IMG/VR virus record: IMGVR_UViG_3300047300_000894
Coordinates: 1-61,976 of that record
Origin: a virus
Length of the DNA stretch: 61,976 nt
Strand: one strand, 5' to 3'
In this document: positions 42,390 through 53,008 of the stretch, piece after piece
Position numbering within the stretch: position 1 is the stretch's first letter
Layout of the letters: each line of letters starts with the position of its first letter
Notes under the pieces: generated by a model
Databases searched by the model: none
The model's input: the letters and a program-made list of their open reading frames with translations, nothing else
Told to the model about the DNA's origin: nothing
Program-made: the position numbers and the translations under genes

Positions 42390-45300
42390 ATGTCTAAGCA
42401 ACAATTCGAAAAAGCAGATTTATCTAAGTACAATGTTAGTTCCGAACAACCATCATCTTCAGGTTACGAACGTGCTGATTTAACAAAATACGATATCCCT
42501 CAAAAAAAAAACGATACGGCATCGTCTGGGGTAATAGGTTCTACGGCTGGGTCTTCTAAAAACGAGGGGGTAGATACAGGTAATTTATTTGCTAAATTTT
42601 TTAGAGGATTAAATCACGAAAGTGACGCTATTTTTTCAGGAGTTTATGATACGATTAGTAGTGGATTAGGTTCTACTGCTCTTGCATTAGATATTGCTAA
42701 TCCAAGAAACTGGTTTGCTGACATTAAAATTGCGGGAGCTCTGATAGGCTCTGACTTACAATCAGTTGGGAGAAAGGTTTCAGATATGCTTTCATTAGAT
42801 TCCGACGAAATCAATAAGCAATCAAAGATGTCTTGGAAAGAAAAGCAAGATTATCTTAAACAACGCTACGATTCAAGTATAGATAAAAAAGAAGATTTTG
42901 GATTTCAAACATCTAAGGCATCAGAAAGTGCGGTTCTCCCAAGTGCTGTAGGTCAAGTTTATGAGGCTGCAGGGTATTTACAAGAGATTGGAGACTTATC
43001 ATTCAGGCAAGTTTTAGAAGAATCTGGTATTAAAAAATCAGACATCGATAAGAATAAAAGTGTAATCGATTTCATCTCTGAAGGTAATTATGCTGATGCG
43101 GCAAAGGTTGCCACATTGAGTGCCGCAAGAACAATTCCTATGTCACTTGCGTTGGCTTCATCTGGAGGAACTGCAGAGATATTCGCTGGGTCAGCGGTTT
43201 TGGGTACGGGTGCTGAAGTTAACAAAGCTTACGCTGACGACCAAAGTCTTTCAGGTAGCGAAATTGTTAAATCAATTTGGAGCGGTTTAATTGAAGGTAC
43301 TACAGAATCATTATTTCAAACTAACTTAAAAGAACTAAGAAGAACGGGGCAAGCTTTAATTGGTGGGTCTCCTATTGTTACTGCTGTAGCAGAAGAAGGT
43401 GCAGAACAAGTGAAAAGACAGCTTGTAAGAGGTATGCTTCCTGCCGCTAAAAGAATATTCCGAGGTGCGGGAGAAGAAGGATTAGAAGAGATTTTATCTA
43501 CAGTAGGTAATTTTATTGTAGACAAAGCACAGTCAGGCGACCAAACAGTTACATTAGATGAGCTTGGTGGTCTTGCAAAAAATGCTGCCGATGCATTCAT
43601 TATTGGTTCATTATCTGGTGGAGCAATGTCGGGTACACTTGTGTTGGCTACATCAAACAAACTTGATGAGACACAAAAGAAGTCTATTCAGCGTTTAAAA
43701 GAGGTAGCGAATGATACTACATTATCCGATGAGACTCGTCAAATTGCAAATCAAAAGATTGATGATATAATGAAGTACCAAGAGCGAGGTGCTTACGATG
43801 ACTATACTGCAATCGCTTCTATTGAAGATGTAGAAAAGCGGTCTCAAGCTATCGATGCTCTTAATAAAATTGAGACATTAAAGCAGGATAAGAAGGCTGC
43901 CAAAGATGAATCTGTTCAAGCTGGCATTGACGAGAAGATTCAAGAGAAAACAGATTTCGTTAACAAGTTAATGGAGGAGCAATGGAACAAAGAAAGAGAT
44001 AGACATAGCGACACATTAAAATTAAGACAAGAAGAGGCTAAGGTTACTGCTGCTAATTTCTTGGCTAACAATAACGCTTATACAGTATTTCAACAAGACC
44101 ACGCTGATACAATGAAAGCGATGGAGCAAGGGAAAGATATTGAAGTGTCTGACCTAAATAAAGCGGCTGATCAGTTAAATGAGATTGAGCAAGTTATTCA
44201 CAACAGCACAGAGTTAACTCCATTAGAAAAAGACCAAGCTTTAAAGGAAGTAAATGGCAAAATTCGTGGTCTTGAAACATATATTAATGCGACTGAAAAC
44301 GGAGTTCGTTTGACAGAAGCTCAAACAGAAGGTCGTAGAGCAACTACTGGAGCTCGTGCTTTACAGAGAGCTCAACGTGTAAGAAATAACCGTTTTAAAG
44401 GGGAAATCTTTACAGCATATGACGAGAAAGGGAATCCTTTTCAAGTTACTGCTGATGTAAACGAAAAGGGGCAAATCTCTTTGATGCCAAAGCCTAAGTT
44501 TAGAGTTAATGTCGAAACAAAAGAGTCAACTCAAGTAAACAACGCTATTAAAATTAAGGGCGATTTGGAGGTAATTGACACAAATATGAATGAGGATGAC
44601 GATGTAGAACAAATCAGAGTTCGTGACACAAAAACGGGAAAAGAATTTACTACTAATTCACCTGTATTGATTCCAATGTTAATGGCTAACCAAGCCAAGA
44701 GAAATGTTAAGTTTGCCCCTGATAGAGCATATGTTGTCGATGAGAACGTAGAGGTAGCAGAAGCTAACCCAATCCTTAACAAGTTAACAAAAGAGCAAAG
44801 AGCACGTCTTAATAATCAGAATAAAGCGTTAAAGCAAATCAATCCTAATGGTCGTATTATCCTTTTTGATAATGCAACTGAGGTGGCTAAAGCATTAATG
44901 GAAAAGGGATACTCAAGAAAAGAGTCTCTTAATAAAGCTCGTGAGTCTAATGCATTAAAAGTTGGCGAAGATATTTATGTCAACAGAATGACTATGCAAG
45001 ACAATACTGTGTCTCACGAAATTTTCCACGAAGCGTTTGCTCAAATTGCAGTAGAGTTCCCAGAGGCATTTATTGCAATGCAAAAACGCATTATAATGGT
45101 TCTTCCTTCTAATGTTACAGATAAGCTACAGAAGTTTGCTAATATGTACGCTAAAGATGCTAAGAACGCTACTGACCAAGAGAAGATTGATATGGCTGAA
45201 GAGTTCTTGATGGAACTTGGTGGTATGATGGTTGTTCGTGATGCAAAGATTGAAAGAGGAACTATGCACAAGGTGATGCTTGCTATTCGTGATTTCTTAT

Positions 45301-48300
45301 CTAAGTGGGCTGGGAAATTAAAGTTGAAAGGATTGCAATCATTAATTAAAGATAAAGTATTCTCTGAGTCAGCAAGTATTGAAGATTTAGCTAAGTTCTT
45401 TGAGAATACAGCAGAAGCAATTAGAACTGGTAATAAGGCTGACTTAACTTATCTTGAAAATGAAATTGAGCAAAACAGAATGGTAGCTTATAATCCTTCT
45501 ACTACAACAGAAGCTCAAGAGCAAGAAGATATTGATGCATTAAATGAAGACTTTGTTGGCGATTTATTTGAGCCTACGAACTTGAATATCACAGGGACTT
45601 TAACAGAAGAGCCTCCTAAGTCAAAGAGAAAGCCTAAGAAGGCAGAGAAGCCCGATATTAAGCAACAACGTGGTAGCTACGAATTGATGCCACATCCTTT
45701 CATTGAAGTAGCTGATATGATTGGTAAGAGATATAGTGTAACTATGTCTGATCATACAAGAGTTGGTGAGTATAGAAACGATAAATCAGGTGTCGTAGTT
45801 AGCAACCTTATGGGTGGTGTATTCTATCCTTATATTAAAGGTATTCGTGATGCAGGTTTAGGTTGGGCATCTGTTACTCCGAAAGCAGCAAGAGAGATGG
45901 TTATAAATGCTATTAATCAAGATGCAACTCTGGTTTATCGTATGGCTCGCTCTACAGGTAGTCGTGGTAACGTAAACTTTAATGAGATTGCTCTCGCTGA
46001 ATTAATAGCCCCTGTAACAAATGGTCTAATTTCTGAGGAAGAATTTTTAAAGCAACTTAACAATAAGTTAAACTCTATTTCTGCAGGGAAACAATTAGTA
46101 TCAGGCAAGGCATTCCTCTCTAAATATGGCAAAGATTCTGGCAAAAAAAATGTAGTAAATAAAACTAAAGTTGTTAAGGTTGCTGATAAAAATGGCAATT
46201 TAATTGATAAAACTGTTCCCGTATTAGATAAAAACGGTAAACCTGCCCGCACAAAAGAACCTCGTTTAGAAATTGAATCAATAAAATCTTTATCTGAAGG
46301 ATTAAGCAAAGAATCTTTCAGTAAAAGAGGTGGTTTTTGGAGTACAATTTTAAAAGACAGTTGGAGTAAAAAATCAACTGGAGAATGGTATAAGTTTTTG
46401 GAAGCAAATCAAATTGCATCTCTTGAGGAAATTGTTAATGGGTTAGCAGAGCAAGAAACAGATGCTGCAGCAGACCACGATATTGTTGCAGCAATTAAGA
46501 TTGCGGCACCAGAATACACGGAAGATGGGGTAGTTAAAATATACACTACAAGAAAGTCTTTGGTTAACGAGAAAAAAGGAATATTTTTCATCGATGCCCC
46601 TGATCATCCGAGCTATCCTTATGTTGTAAAAGGAGAGCCCATTGGGGTATTTAATGAATTTCAAAGTGTTACTGACTATTTCCCTGTAATCAAGGAATGG
46701 ATTGTAAGCGAACGCTTAAACTCTCCATATAAGGCTGTTGAGACAATGGGTAAAGAGCTTGTTGCAAGTAGAGAAAAAATCAAAGCTCAAAAAACAACTC
46801 AAAAGCAAATGATATCCGTTTTCCACGGAGGTGAGGTAGAAGACATTACTACATTAAATGATGATCAAATATTCTTTTTTGCAACAGATAAAGATGAGGC
46901 TTCAGCTTACGCAAGAGAAAATGAAGGAAATCTTATTGAGATGAATATCGATAAGAGTAAAATTGCTTCAGAGAGCGTAATTCGTAGAATTTTAGAAGAT
47001 GAATTTGGTCTGCCTTATGAGTATATGATTCACGAACTAATCGACCCAAGATTTGAAGATACATATATTGGGGATGAATTAACAAGCGAATTATACAGCA
47101 GACTTGAAGAAGAAGGTTATGAAGGAGGAGAGTTTATGGACTCATCGGTTACGGGTAAGAGTAAAAATACTCAGAATATGTTTATCATTAACCCAGAAAA
47201 AACTCTTTCTAACAACGATTATCTTAACATTACTTTAGCAACAGAAAGCGAAGCTGAAGATTTACTTGAAGAAGGTTATCGACCATTATTAAATAATGGA
47301 GAGATGATGGATGCTGCAACTAAGGAAGATATTGAAAATTTATTTTCTACTGTTACAGACTTAGTAAACGACTCTAAGCTCCAAATGGTTAAACCTGCGG
47401 AGTTTGAGAAATACAATAATGCAAAAGAAGGTTTAACTAAGGATGAAGACAAGATATCTGCGGAGATTGAAGAAAAGGCTGTTGATGCAGACCAATTAGA
47501 ATTCAGAATTAAACCACAAAAAGTCCTTTGGCACGGGTCTCCTTGGAATTTTAATAGATTTAAAGCACAAGCTATTGGAATTGGCGAAGGACGACAAGTA
47601 TACGGTTATGGATTATATTTTAGCACAGATATAAATGTAGCTAAATCATACTCTAAAGCTAATCAAGGGAATAAGCTGCGTCAATTAGGATTACTTGATT
47701 TATTAGGTAAGGCGGATAATAATCAATTCAGCTTAAGAAATCAAGCTTACAGATTACTGCAAAATACTAATACTACTCTTGCTCAATGGAAGCAATTCCT
47801 TGAGGAAAATAAAGGGTTTATGGGTATGAGAATTTCATCTGAAAATAGGAATAAACTATATCAAGCATTTGGAGAAAGAAATTTGTATAAGGTAGCTGTT
47901 AATGATAGAGTTAATGGATTGCAAGATGGATATTGGCTTGATTGGAGTAATCCTATTGGATTTGCTAATGCAAATCAAATCTTAATGGGTATTAAGAACA
48001 CAATGTCAATGCTTTCGCAAAAAGCAAGAGCAGAAAAGAATTCTGATGAAAGAATGGTTCTTAATGATGCGTATAATATTGCTGAAGCCATTTCACGCTC
48101 AATTAATGCAAGGGATTTGTCATCAATGACAGGTGCTCAATTCTACAATGAAATAACTAATATGTTCAGAGGTTCTGTTGGGTATATGGTAAAAAAGTTT
48201 GACCCACAACAAATGACATCTATGTTATTGAGTCACGCTGGTATTGATGGCAATAGAGTAGATACATTTGCAACAACTGGTACAAGAGGCGATGGGCATA

Positions 48301-51300
48301 AGAACTACATTGTATTTGATGCTAACGCTATCACAGTTATTAACAAGTCAACCATTAAGCTACAGAAGAAATCTTATAACGTACTTTCTGCTCAAACAGA
48401 ATCTCAAGAAAGAAGAGAAGGAGCTTCAGTTAAGAAGGCTTTTAAGGGATTAATGAATGGTAGCACAGAAGAGTTGAACAAAGGTATGCACGAGCTATAT
48501 CGTGGCTTATACAAGGTGTCTTTTGACCGCATGGTTAATGTTCGCAAGGAGATGGAGGATTCAGAATTCAATCGCTCTATGTACCTTATGTTCAACAAAG
48601 CGGGGGCATCTCAATTTGGTAACTTTAAGTTTGAAAAAGCATTCAAGAAGATTTATAAGGGTTTAACTCCAGAGCAAATCAAGGCGTTAGATGCTATCAT
48701 CTTTATGCGAAGAGTTATCGCTATCGATGAGAATTTTGATACGCAACGTGCTGCACTTGAAGCTAAGTTAGAGGGTATTAAGCAAATTATTATTAATGAT
48801 CCATCTGTTGCTCAAGATTATGCGGATGAGATTCGTGTATTAAAAAGTAAGATTAAAGAAAAGGCTCGCCCATCACACGGAGGAGAAGATGCTATCGTTT
48901 GGGATGGTCGCAAGTATAAGGCTAACAAGGAATCTTCTCAATCTACATTAGATAAGATGAAGGATGATTTAGGCGAAGAAGAGTACAATGACTTAGTATC
49001 TCGCTCCGATGTATACTTTAATGAGTTCAGCAACTTGCTTAAGTATAAAATGGAGAATGGACTAATCACTAAGGCAACATACGAGCTCTTTAAGGATTAC
49101 AACTACTCTCCTCGTAAGTTTTTAGACTACGCATTTGGTATTGAAGAAAGGGATGAGAAAGGTAATCCTACGGGTCAAATACTTTTGAACTCTAATCAAT
49201 TCCATTTCAGAGGGTCTATCTTGTCATCTGAAGATATTAAAAACATCAAAGAGGGCAAGGCAGATGATTACTTAATGAATGACTCTCGTAAGCTATTGCA
49301 AGGTGCAATGATTATGACAGAGGTTAAGGTTGCGACTAATAAAATGGTTAAGGCTTTAGCTAACGAATCTCAATTGACTAATCAAGGTTGGGTTAAGCCA
49401 ATGAGATACGAACGGTACAATGATGGTACAATTAAGACTAATCCAGATGGCTCGTACAAATACTTACAAGAAGATGCTGGATTCCGTAAGATGGTGTACA
49501 AGGTTGATGGCAAAGAGTATGCTTATCAATTAAGAGAGGACTTAGCAAGGGAATTTTTAGACGAGGAATTAAAAGATTTGAAGGGAGAAAAAGGTTCATT
49601 CCGTAGAAAATTTTACGACTGGTCCACAAAATTATCTGGCTCTCAAGCAGTTAGATTCTTCGCAACAGGTATTAATACAGGGTTCTTTGTTAGTAATATC
49701 CCTGTCGATGTTATCTCTCAAGTAAATGTCACAGACATCTATGCTGGTGGTGTAGCAGGTAAGTACAAGCAAGCAATGGGTGGCACTTTAGAGTTATCTA
49801 AAAGACTACTTATGATGGAAACGGGTAAATCTGATCCATATGTAGAGAATCTATTAAAGGAATATGCTGAGTCTGGAGGTTTAATGATGAGCCAAAGTCA
49901 AGAGGGTATTGGCAAAAATTTTGGTGGAAAATTTGTTGAATACTTGGCAATGTTTGGTAACATATCTGAGGTCGCATCTAAGCTTAACTCGTACAGAACT
50001 GTTCGTGATAGATTAAAAGAAGAGCATTATCAGAGAACAAAACAAAATCCTGTAGGAGATGCTTTAGAAGCAATCAAGGAGGAGGCTGCTTATAAGGCGA
50101 GAGCCGCAATGGACTACCATCGTGGAGGTTTATATTCTAAAATGTGGGATGGTTATGTGCCTTATTTTAACGTATTTACTCAAGGTGCATTCATCTCGTG
50201 GAAATATATCAAGAACAACAAAGTTGAATTCTTTGATAAAATATACAAGGCTGGTCTTGCATTAGCTGGATTGACAGTTTACAATATGATGGTAGCTGGC
50301 GATGATTACGATAATGATGATGTTCAAATGGACTTATTGAACAAGATTGTAATCTTTATGCCATACAAGAATGAAGATGGCACAAGACCATATGTTAAGA
50401 TTTCTGTACCTTCTATTGTTAAGGGTTGGTTGAATACATTTCAGCACATTGGCGAAGGCTCATACTACAAACTTGTATCTGATGAGCCATCAAGACAAGC
50501 TAAATGGAGAGCTGGAGTTACCGATAGATGGATAAAAGGATTCACTCCTTCTCCAAGCTCCTTTGTTAGTATCCCTACTGTAAAAGCGGGACTTGAGGCT
50601 TATTTTAATTACGACATATACAGAGGTAGACCAATATTCAATAATAGTGACTCTAAACCTGTATCTCTTTTTAAAGAAGGTATGAATGACGAAAAGGTAT
50701 TAGAAGCTTACAAAAAATTAGGTATGCTTACTGGATTATCACCAATAAGAACGCAAAAATTTGTTGAAGATATTGTACCTGCCTTGAACCCTCTTGTGCA
50801 GATGGGATACGCTATTACTGATAAGGTAATCGATTCTCATAATCAAATGCTTTCTAACTCAAGCGATTACAAATTACAAGAATATCAACGCTCTAAATTT
50901 GGTAAGGGAGATATGAGTTCGGTTGCATTTTCATTCTTTTCAGGAATCAAGGACAGAGCTGTAGATAAGACTGATCCTACTATAAAATTTGCTACGGGTC
51001 AAGAAAAATACAGACAAGCAGATGAGAAGAGAGGTGATATATATTATGACTTGAAAGCTGATATGAAAAATTACTTCAAGAATAATGGTACACCAGAGGG
51101 CTTGACAGAGAAGATAAAAGATAAGCCTTTTATGGAGCAGAAATATGCTATCGATTATTACTTTATGTTAAAGAAGCGTGATTTCTTAAATAATAAAGAT
51201 AACTTTGATGATTATAGCAGAATTATGTTCTCTGCAGATGCTAAAGCTAAGGCAGAAAAACTTTACGAATATAATCCATTGACAAACTACTTAAATCCAC

Positions 51301-51425
51301 AAAACGATGAGGAGAAAAAGTTTGCTCAAGATTTGATGATGCTAAAGATTTTAGACCCAGCAACAACTATCGAATATCAAAATTATTTCAAACCAACGGG
51401 TGTGCAAACATCAGAAAATAAATAA
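42390..51425 (+). CDS. Giant polyvalent internal protein with metalloprotease and ADP-ribosyltransferase-like segments
   Basis: This 3,011-residue protein begins with two copies of a KADLSKYNV/RADLTKYDI repeat. Residues about 240-430 are Gly/Ala-rich and membrane-like. HEIFHEAF (His876-Glu877-His880) is a zinc-protease HExxH. FHGGE at about 1479 and WHGSPWNF...YGYGLYFS at about 1715-1745 are two ADP-ribosyltransferase-like starts (the second close to ART-PolyVal). About 2480-2680 (TGINTGFFVSNIPVDV, YHRGGLYSKMWDGYVPYFN) resembles the LPD38 domain of large polyvalent proteins. It is probably packaged in the capsid and ejected into the host, where the enzymes would act on host targets. Exact domain borders are uncertain. 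Confidence 0.65.
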   Translation: MSKQQFEKADLSKYNVSSEQPSSSGYERADLTKYDIPQKKNDTASSGVIGSTAGSSKNEGVDTGNLFAKFFRGLNHESDAIFSGVYDTISSGLGSTALALDIANPRNWFADIKIAGALIGSDLQSVGRKVSDMLSLDSDEINKQSKMSWKEKQDYLKQRYDSSIDKKEDFGFQTSKASESAVLPSAVGQVYEAAGYLQEIGDLSFRQVLEESGIKKSDIDKNKSVIDFISEGNYADAAKVATLSAARTIPMSLALASSGGTAEIFAGSAVLGTGAEVNKAYADDQSLSGSEIVKSIWSGLIEGTTESLFQTNLKELRRTGQALIGGSPIVTAVAEEGAEQVKRQLVRGMLPAAKRIFRGAGEEGLEEILSTVGNFIVDKAQSGDQTVTLDELGGLAKNAADAFIIGSLSGGAMSGTLVLATSNKLDETQKKSIQRLKEVANDTTLSDETRQIANQKIDDIMKYQERGAYDDYTAIASIEDVEKRSQAIDALNKIETLKQDKKAAKDESVQAGIDEKIQEKTDFVNKLMEEQWNKERDRHSDTLKLRQEEAKVTAANFLANNNAYTVFQQDHADTMKAMEQGKDIEVSDLNKAADQLNEIEQVIHNSTELTPLEKDQALKEVNGKIRGLETYINATENGVRLTEAQTEGRRATTGARALQRAQRVRNNRFKGEIFTAYDEKGNPFQVTADVNEKGQISLMPKPKFRVNVETKESTQVNNAIKIKGDLEVIDTNMNEDDDVEQIRVRDTKTGKEFTTNSPVLIPMLMANQAKRNVKFAPDRAYVVDENVEVAEANPILNKLTKEQRARLNNQNKALKQINPNGRIILFDNATEVAKALMEKGYSRKESLNKARESNALKVGEDIYVNRMTMQDNTVSHEIFHEAFAQIAVEFPEAFIAMQKRIIMVLPSNVTDKLQKFANMYAKDAKNATDQEKIDMAEEFLMELGGMMVVRDAKIERGTMHKVMLAIRDFLSKWAGKLKLKGLQSLIKDKVFSESASIEDLAKFFENTAEAIRTGNKADLTYLENEIEQNRMVAYNPSTTTEAQEQEDIDALNEDFVGDLFEPTNLNITGTLTEEPPKSKRKPKKAEKPDIKQQRGSYELMPHPFIEVADMIGKRYSVTMSDHTRVGEYRNDKSGVVVSNLMGGVFYPYIKGIRDAGLGWASVTPKAAREMVINAINQDATLVYRMARSTGSRGNVNFNEIALAELIAPVTNGLISEEEFLKQLNNKLNSISAGKQLVSGKAFLSKYGKDSGKKNVVNKTKVVKVADKNGNLIDKTVPVLDKNGKPARTKEPRLEIESIKSLSEGLSKESFSKRGGFWSTILKDSWSKKSTGEWYKFLEANQIASLEEIVNGLAEQETDAAADHDIVAAIKIAAPEYTEDGVVKIYTTRKSLVNEKKGIFFIDAPDHPSYPYVVKGEPIGVFNEFQSVTDYFPVIKEWIVSERLNSPYKAVETMGKELVASREKIKAQKTTQKQMISVFHGGEVEDITTLNDDQIFFFATDKDEASAYARENEGNLIEMNIDKSKIASESVIRRILEDEFGLPYEYMIHELIDPRFEDTYIGDELTSELYSRLEEEGYEGGEFMDSSVTGKSKNTQNMFIINPEKTLSNNDYLNITLATESEAEDLLEEGYRPLLNNGEMMDAATKEDIENLFSTVTDLVNDSKLQMVKPAEFEKYNNAKEGLTKDEDKISAEIEEKAVDADQLEFRIKPQKVLWHGSPWNFNRFKAQAIGIGEGRQVYGYGLYFSTDINVAKSYSKANQGNKLRQLGLLDLLGKADNNQFSLRNQAYRLLQNTNTTLAQWKQFLEENKGFMGMRISSENRNKLYQAFGERNLYKVAVNDRVNGLQDGYWLDWSNPIGFANANQILMGIKNTMSMLSQKARAEKNSDERMVLNDAYNIAEAISRSINARDLSSMTGAQFYNEITNMFRGSVGYMVKKFDPQQMTSMLLSHAGIDGNRVDTFATTGTRGDGHKNYIVFDANAITVINKSTIKLQKKSYNVLSAQTESQERREGASVKKAFKGLMNGSTEELNKGMHELYRGLYKVSFDRMVNVRKEMEDSEFNRSMYLMFNKAGASQFGNFKFEKAFKKIYKGLTPEQIKALDAIIFMRRVIAIDENFDTQRAALEAKLEGIKQIIINDPSVAQDYADEIRVLKSKIKEKARPSHGGEDAIVWDGRKYKANKESSQSTLDKMKDDLGEEEYNDLVSRSDVYFNEFSNLLKYKMENGLITKATYELFKDYNYSPRKFLDYAFGIEERDEKGNPTGQILLNSNQFHFRGSILSSEDIKNIKEGKADDYLMNDSRKLLQGAMIMTEVKVATNKMVKALANESQLTNQGWVKPMRYERYNDGTIKTNPDGSYKYLQEDAGFRKMVYKVDGKEYAYQLREDLAREFLDEELKDLKGEKGSFRRKFYDWSTKLSGSQAVRFFATGINTGFFVSNIPVDVISQVNVTDIYAGGVAGKYKQAMGGTLELSKRLLMMETGKSDPYVENLLKEYAESGGLMMSQSQEGIGKNFGGKFVEYLAMFGNISEVASKLNSYRTVRDRLKEEHYQRTKQNPVGDALEAIKEEAAYKARAAMDYHRGGLYSKMWDGYVPYFNVFTQGAFISWKYIKNNKVEFFDKIYKAGLALAGLTVYNMMVAGDDYDNDDVQMDLLNKIVIFMPYKNEDGTRPYVKISVPSIVKGWLNTFQHIGEGSYYKLVSDEPSRQAKWRAGVTDRWIKGFTPSPSSFVSIPTVKAGLEAYFNYDIYRGRPIFNNSDSKPVSLFKEGMNDEKVLEAYKKLGMLTGLSPIRTQKFVEDIVPALNPLVQMGYAITDKVIDSHNQMLSNSSDYKLQEYQRSKFGKGDMSSVAFSFFSGIKDRAVDKTDPTIKFATGQEKYRQADEKRGDIYYDLKADMKNYFKNNGTPEGLTEKIKDKPFMEQKYAIDYYFMLKKRDFLNNKDNFDDYSRIMFSADAKAKAEKLYEYNPLTNYLNPQNDEEKKFAQDLMMLKILDPATTIEYQNYFKPTGVQTSENK

Positions 51426-51428
51426 GCT

Positions 51429-51569
51429 ATGATTAAGAAAATAAAAGGAGGCTACCAGTTAGTCTCCAAAACAACAGGAAGAAATCTTGGAACTGCAAAA
51501 ACAAAAGCTGGTATCATCAAACGTGAGAAACAAGTTGAAATGTTCAAGCATATGAAAAAGAAGAAATAA
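51429..51569 (+). CDS. 46-residue basic protein
   Basis: It begins MIKKIKGGYQLVSKTTGRNLG and ends FKHMKKKK. The pattern (SKxTGxxLG followed by a Lys-rich helix) is familiar from small unnamed phage proteins. It lies 3 bases after the giant gene and opens the group of small basic proteins. Confidence 0.6.
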   Translation: MIKKIKGGYQLVSKTTGRNLGTAKTKAGIIKREKQVEMFKHMKKKK

Positions 51570-51573
51570 GTAT

Positions 51574-51581
51574 TAACTTTG
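51574..51581 (+). promoter_or_regulatory. Candidate -7 box before the ferritin-like gene
   Basis: TAACTTTG lies 16 bases before the ATG at 51598, with no correctly placed TTG. It belongs to the same class as 10528 and 33909. Confidence 0.35.
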
Positions 51582-51597
51582 ATAAAATAAAAATATT

Positions 51598-52065
51598 ATG
51601 GCAAGTTTAATTGAAATCCAAAAAGCCAAAAGAGCATCACAAGCTTTTGGTACACTAATGAGCGACTACTCTCAAGCATCTGGCGAGAACGAATCAGGGG
51701 AGTCTCCTCAAGAAGAATTGCTATGTGAGATGCTTGAGGCATCAGCACAAGCTAAAATATTCCATTGGCAAACAAGTTCATTCGCTGAACACGAGGCTAT
51801 GGGAGAGTTCTATGATGGATTTAATGATTTGATGGACAAATTTATTGAAGCTTATCAAGGGTGCTACGGACGCATTATGTTAGGTTGCGAGTTAGAGGTT
51901 AAGCCGTATACTATGGAAGCCCCTATTGCTTTCTTGACATCATTCAAAGAGTATATCTCAGGTGGAGCAAGAATGTTAGTATTAGGTAACACGGCTTTAT
52001 CTAATATCTTAGATGAGATTAACGGATTGGTAGAACAAACATTATACCGCTTAACTTTCAAGTAA
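51598..52065 (+). CDS. Ferritin-like/Dps-like helical protein
   Basis: This 155-residue, all-helical protein contains LLEASAQAKIFHWQTSSFAE-type sequence (about 45-63) and HEAMGEFYDGFNDLMDKFIEA, which follow the Dps pattern (KIFHWQT, HE, then D...D/E in the next helix). Similar unnamed proteins occur in many environmental phages. It might bind iron or protect DNA, but full ferroxidase ligation cannot be confirmed by eye. Confidence 0.6.
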   Translation: MASLIEIQKAKRASQAFGTLMSDYSQASGENESGESPQEELLCEMLEASAQAKIFHWQTSSFAEHEAMGEFYDGFNDLMDKFIEAYQGCYGRIMLGCELEVKPYTMEAPIAFLTSFKEYISGGARMLVLGNTALSNILDEINGLVEQTLYRLTFK

Positions 52066-52066
52066 T

Positions 52067-52216
52067 ATGAAGAATGGGCTATACGCTAATATTCACGCTA
52101 AACGGAAACGAATTGAAGCTGGTTCTGGTGAAACAATGAGAAAGGCTGGAGCTAAAGGAGCTCCGACTGCAAAGCAATTTAAAGAAGCAGCTAAAACTGC
52201 AAAAAAGAAAAAATAA
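52067..52216 (+). CDS. 49-residue conserved basic phage protein
   Basis: It begins MKNGLYANIHAKRKRIEAGS and contains MRKAGAKGAPTAKQFK, ending AKTAKKKK. This is a widespread small protein of environmental tailed phages with no assigned function that I know of. It is basic and probably DNA-binding or packaged. It lies 1 base after the ferritin-like gene stop. Confidence 0.7.
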   Translation: MKNGLYANIHAKRKRIEAGSGETMRKAGAKGAPTAKQFKEAAKTAKKKK

Positions 52217-52217
52217 T

Positions 52218-52532
52218 ATGGCAAGCAGCGATTCAATAAAGGCTAAACTTGACAAGTATAACTTGCAAGGAGTGAACAAGCCGAAAAGAGATACTCATAA
52301 TGGCAAGTCACACGTCGTATTGGCTAAAGAGGGTGATCAGGTTAAGCTGATTCGTTTTGGTCAAGCTGGCGTTAAGACTAATCAAACTGTTGGACAACGG
52401 GAGGCATTTAAGTCAAGACACGCTAAGAATATTGCTAAGGGCAAAATGTCTGCTGCATATTGGGCTAACAAGGTAAAGTGGAGTCCATCGAAGACAGCTT
52501 CATCATCTAAAAAGTGGGTTAAAGGTTCTTAA
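52218..52532 (+). CDS. Conserved basic phage protein, 104 residues
   Basis: It contains VNKPKRDTHNGKSHVVLAKE, KLIRFGQAGVKT and a C-terminal SAAYWANKVKWSP, a combination that recurs in many environmental phage genomes next to the YANIHAKRKRI protein. The function is unknown; basic charge and position suggest a DNA-associated virion or assembly role. Confidence 0.7.
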   Translation: MASSDSIKAKLDKYNLQGVNKPKRDTHNGKSHVVLAKEGDQVKLIRFGQAGVKTNQTVGQREAFKSRHAKNIAKGKMSAAYWANKVKWSPSKTASSSKKWVKGS

Positions 52533-52996
52533 TGAATCCTGAATTCAAAAAATATTGCCAATCTTGCGGAAGCGTTCAATCGTATACCACAAAAGCGGAA
52601 CTAAATAGGGCGGTAAAGAATAATACTCTTTGTCGCCCTTGTAATAACAAGTCGGGTCGAAGCCACAAGGGATATTATAAAGAAATACCTAAAAGTTGGT
52701 TTGATGAGAAAAAAAGAAAATCGGTTCAGCGTAATCGTGAGTGGGATATCACAATAGAATACATTTGGAATATCTACATTAAACAAGGCAAGGTATGTGC
52801 ATTATCGGGGTTACCTTTAGACTTTAATAAAGATTCTGATCAGGGTATGGTGTCAATCGACAGAATCAACAATGAAAAGGGTTATGTTAAAAGGAATGTG
52901 CAATTATTGCATAAAGATGTTAACTTTGCCAAGTGGACATTTAATCAAAAATACTTTATTGAGCTGTGTAAAAAGATAGCCAATAACCAAAAATAA
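52532..52996 (+). CDS. HNH-like endonuclease
   Basis: This 154-residue protein has two N-terminal CxxC pairs (CQSC near 9-12, CRPC near 34-37) that may bind zinc. The C-terminal half has the HNH-type pattern CALSGLPLDF, SIDRINNEKGYVKRNVQLLH and a final VNFAKW (N..K in place of the last His). It could be a homing-type nuclease or a packaging-associated HNH protein. The first catalytic His is replaced by Asp-Arg (SIDRI), usual for this subgroup. Its stop/start overlap with the previous gene suggests integration in the operon, not recent insertion. Confidence 0.65.
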   Translation: MNPEFKKYCQSCGSVQSYTTKAELNRAVKNNTLCRPCNNKSGRSHKGYYKEIPKSWFDEKKRKSVQRNREWDITIEYIWNIYIKQGKVCALSGLPLDFNKDSDQGMVSIDRINNEKGYVKRNVQLLHKDVNFAKWTFNQKYFIELCKKIANNQK

Positions 52997-53008
52997 ACAC
53001 TATCAACA

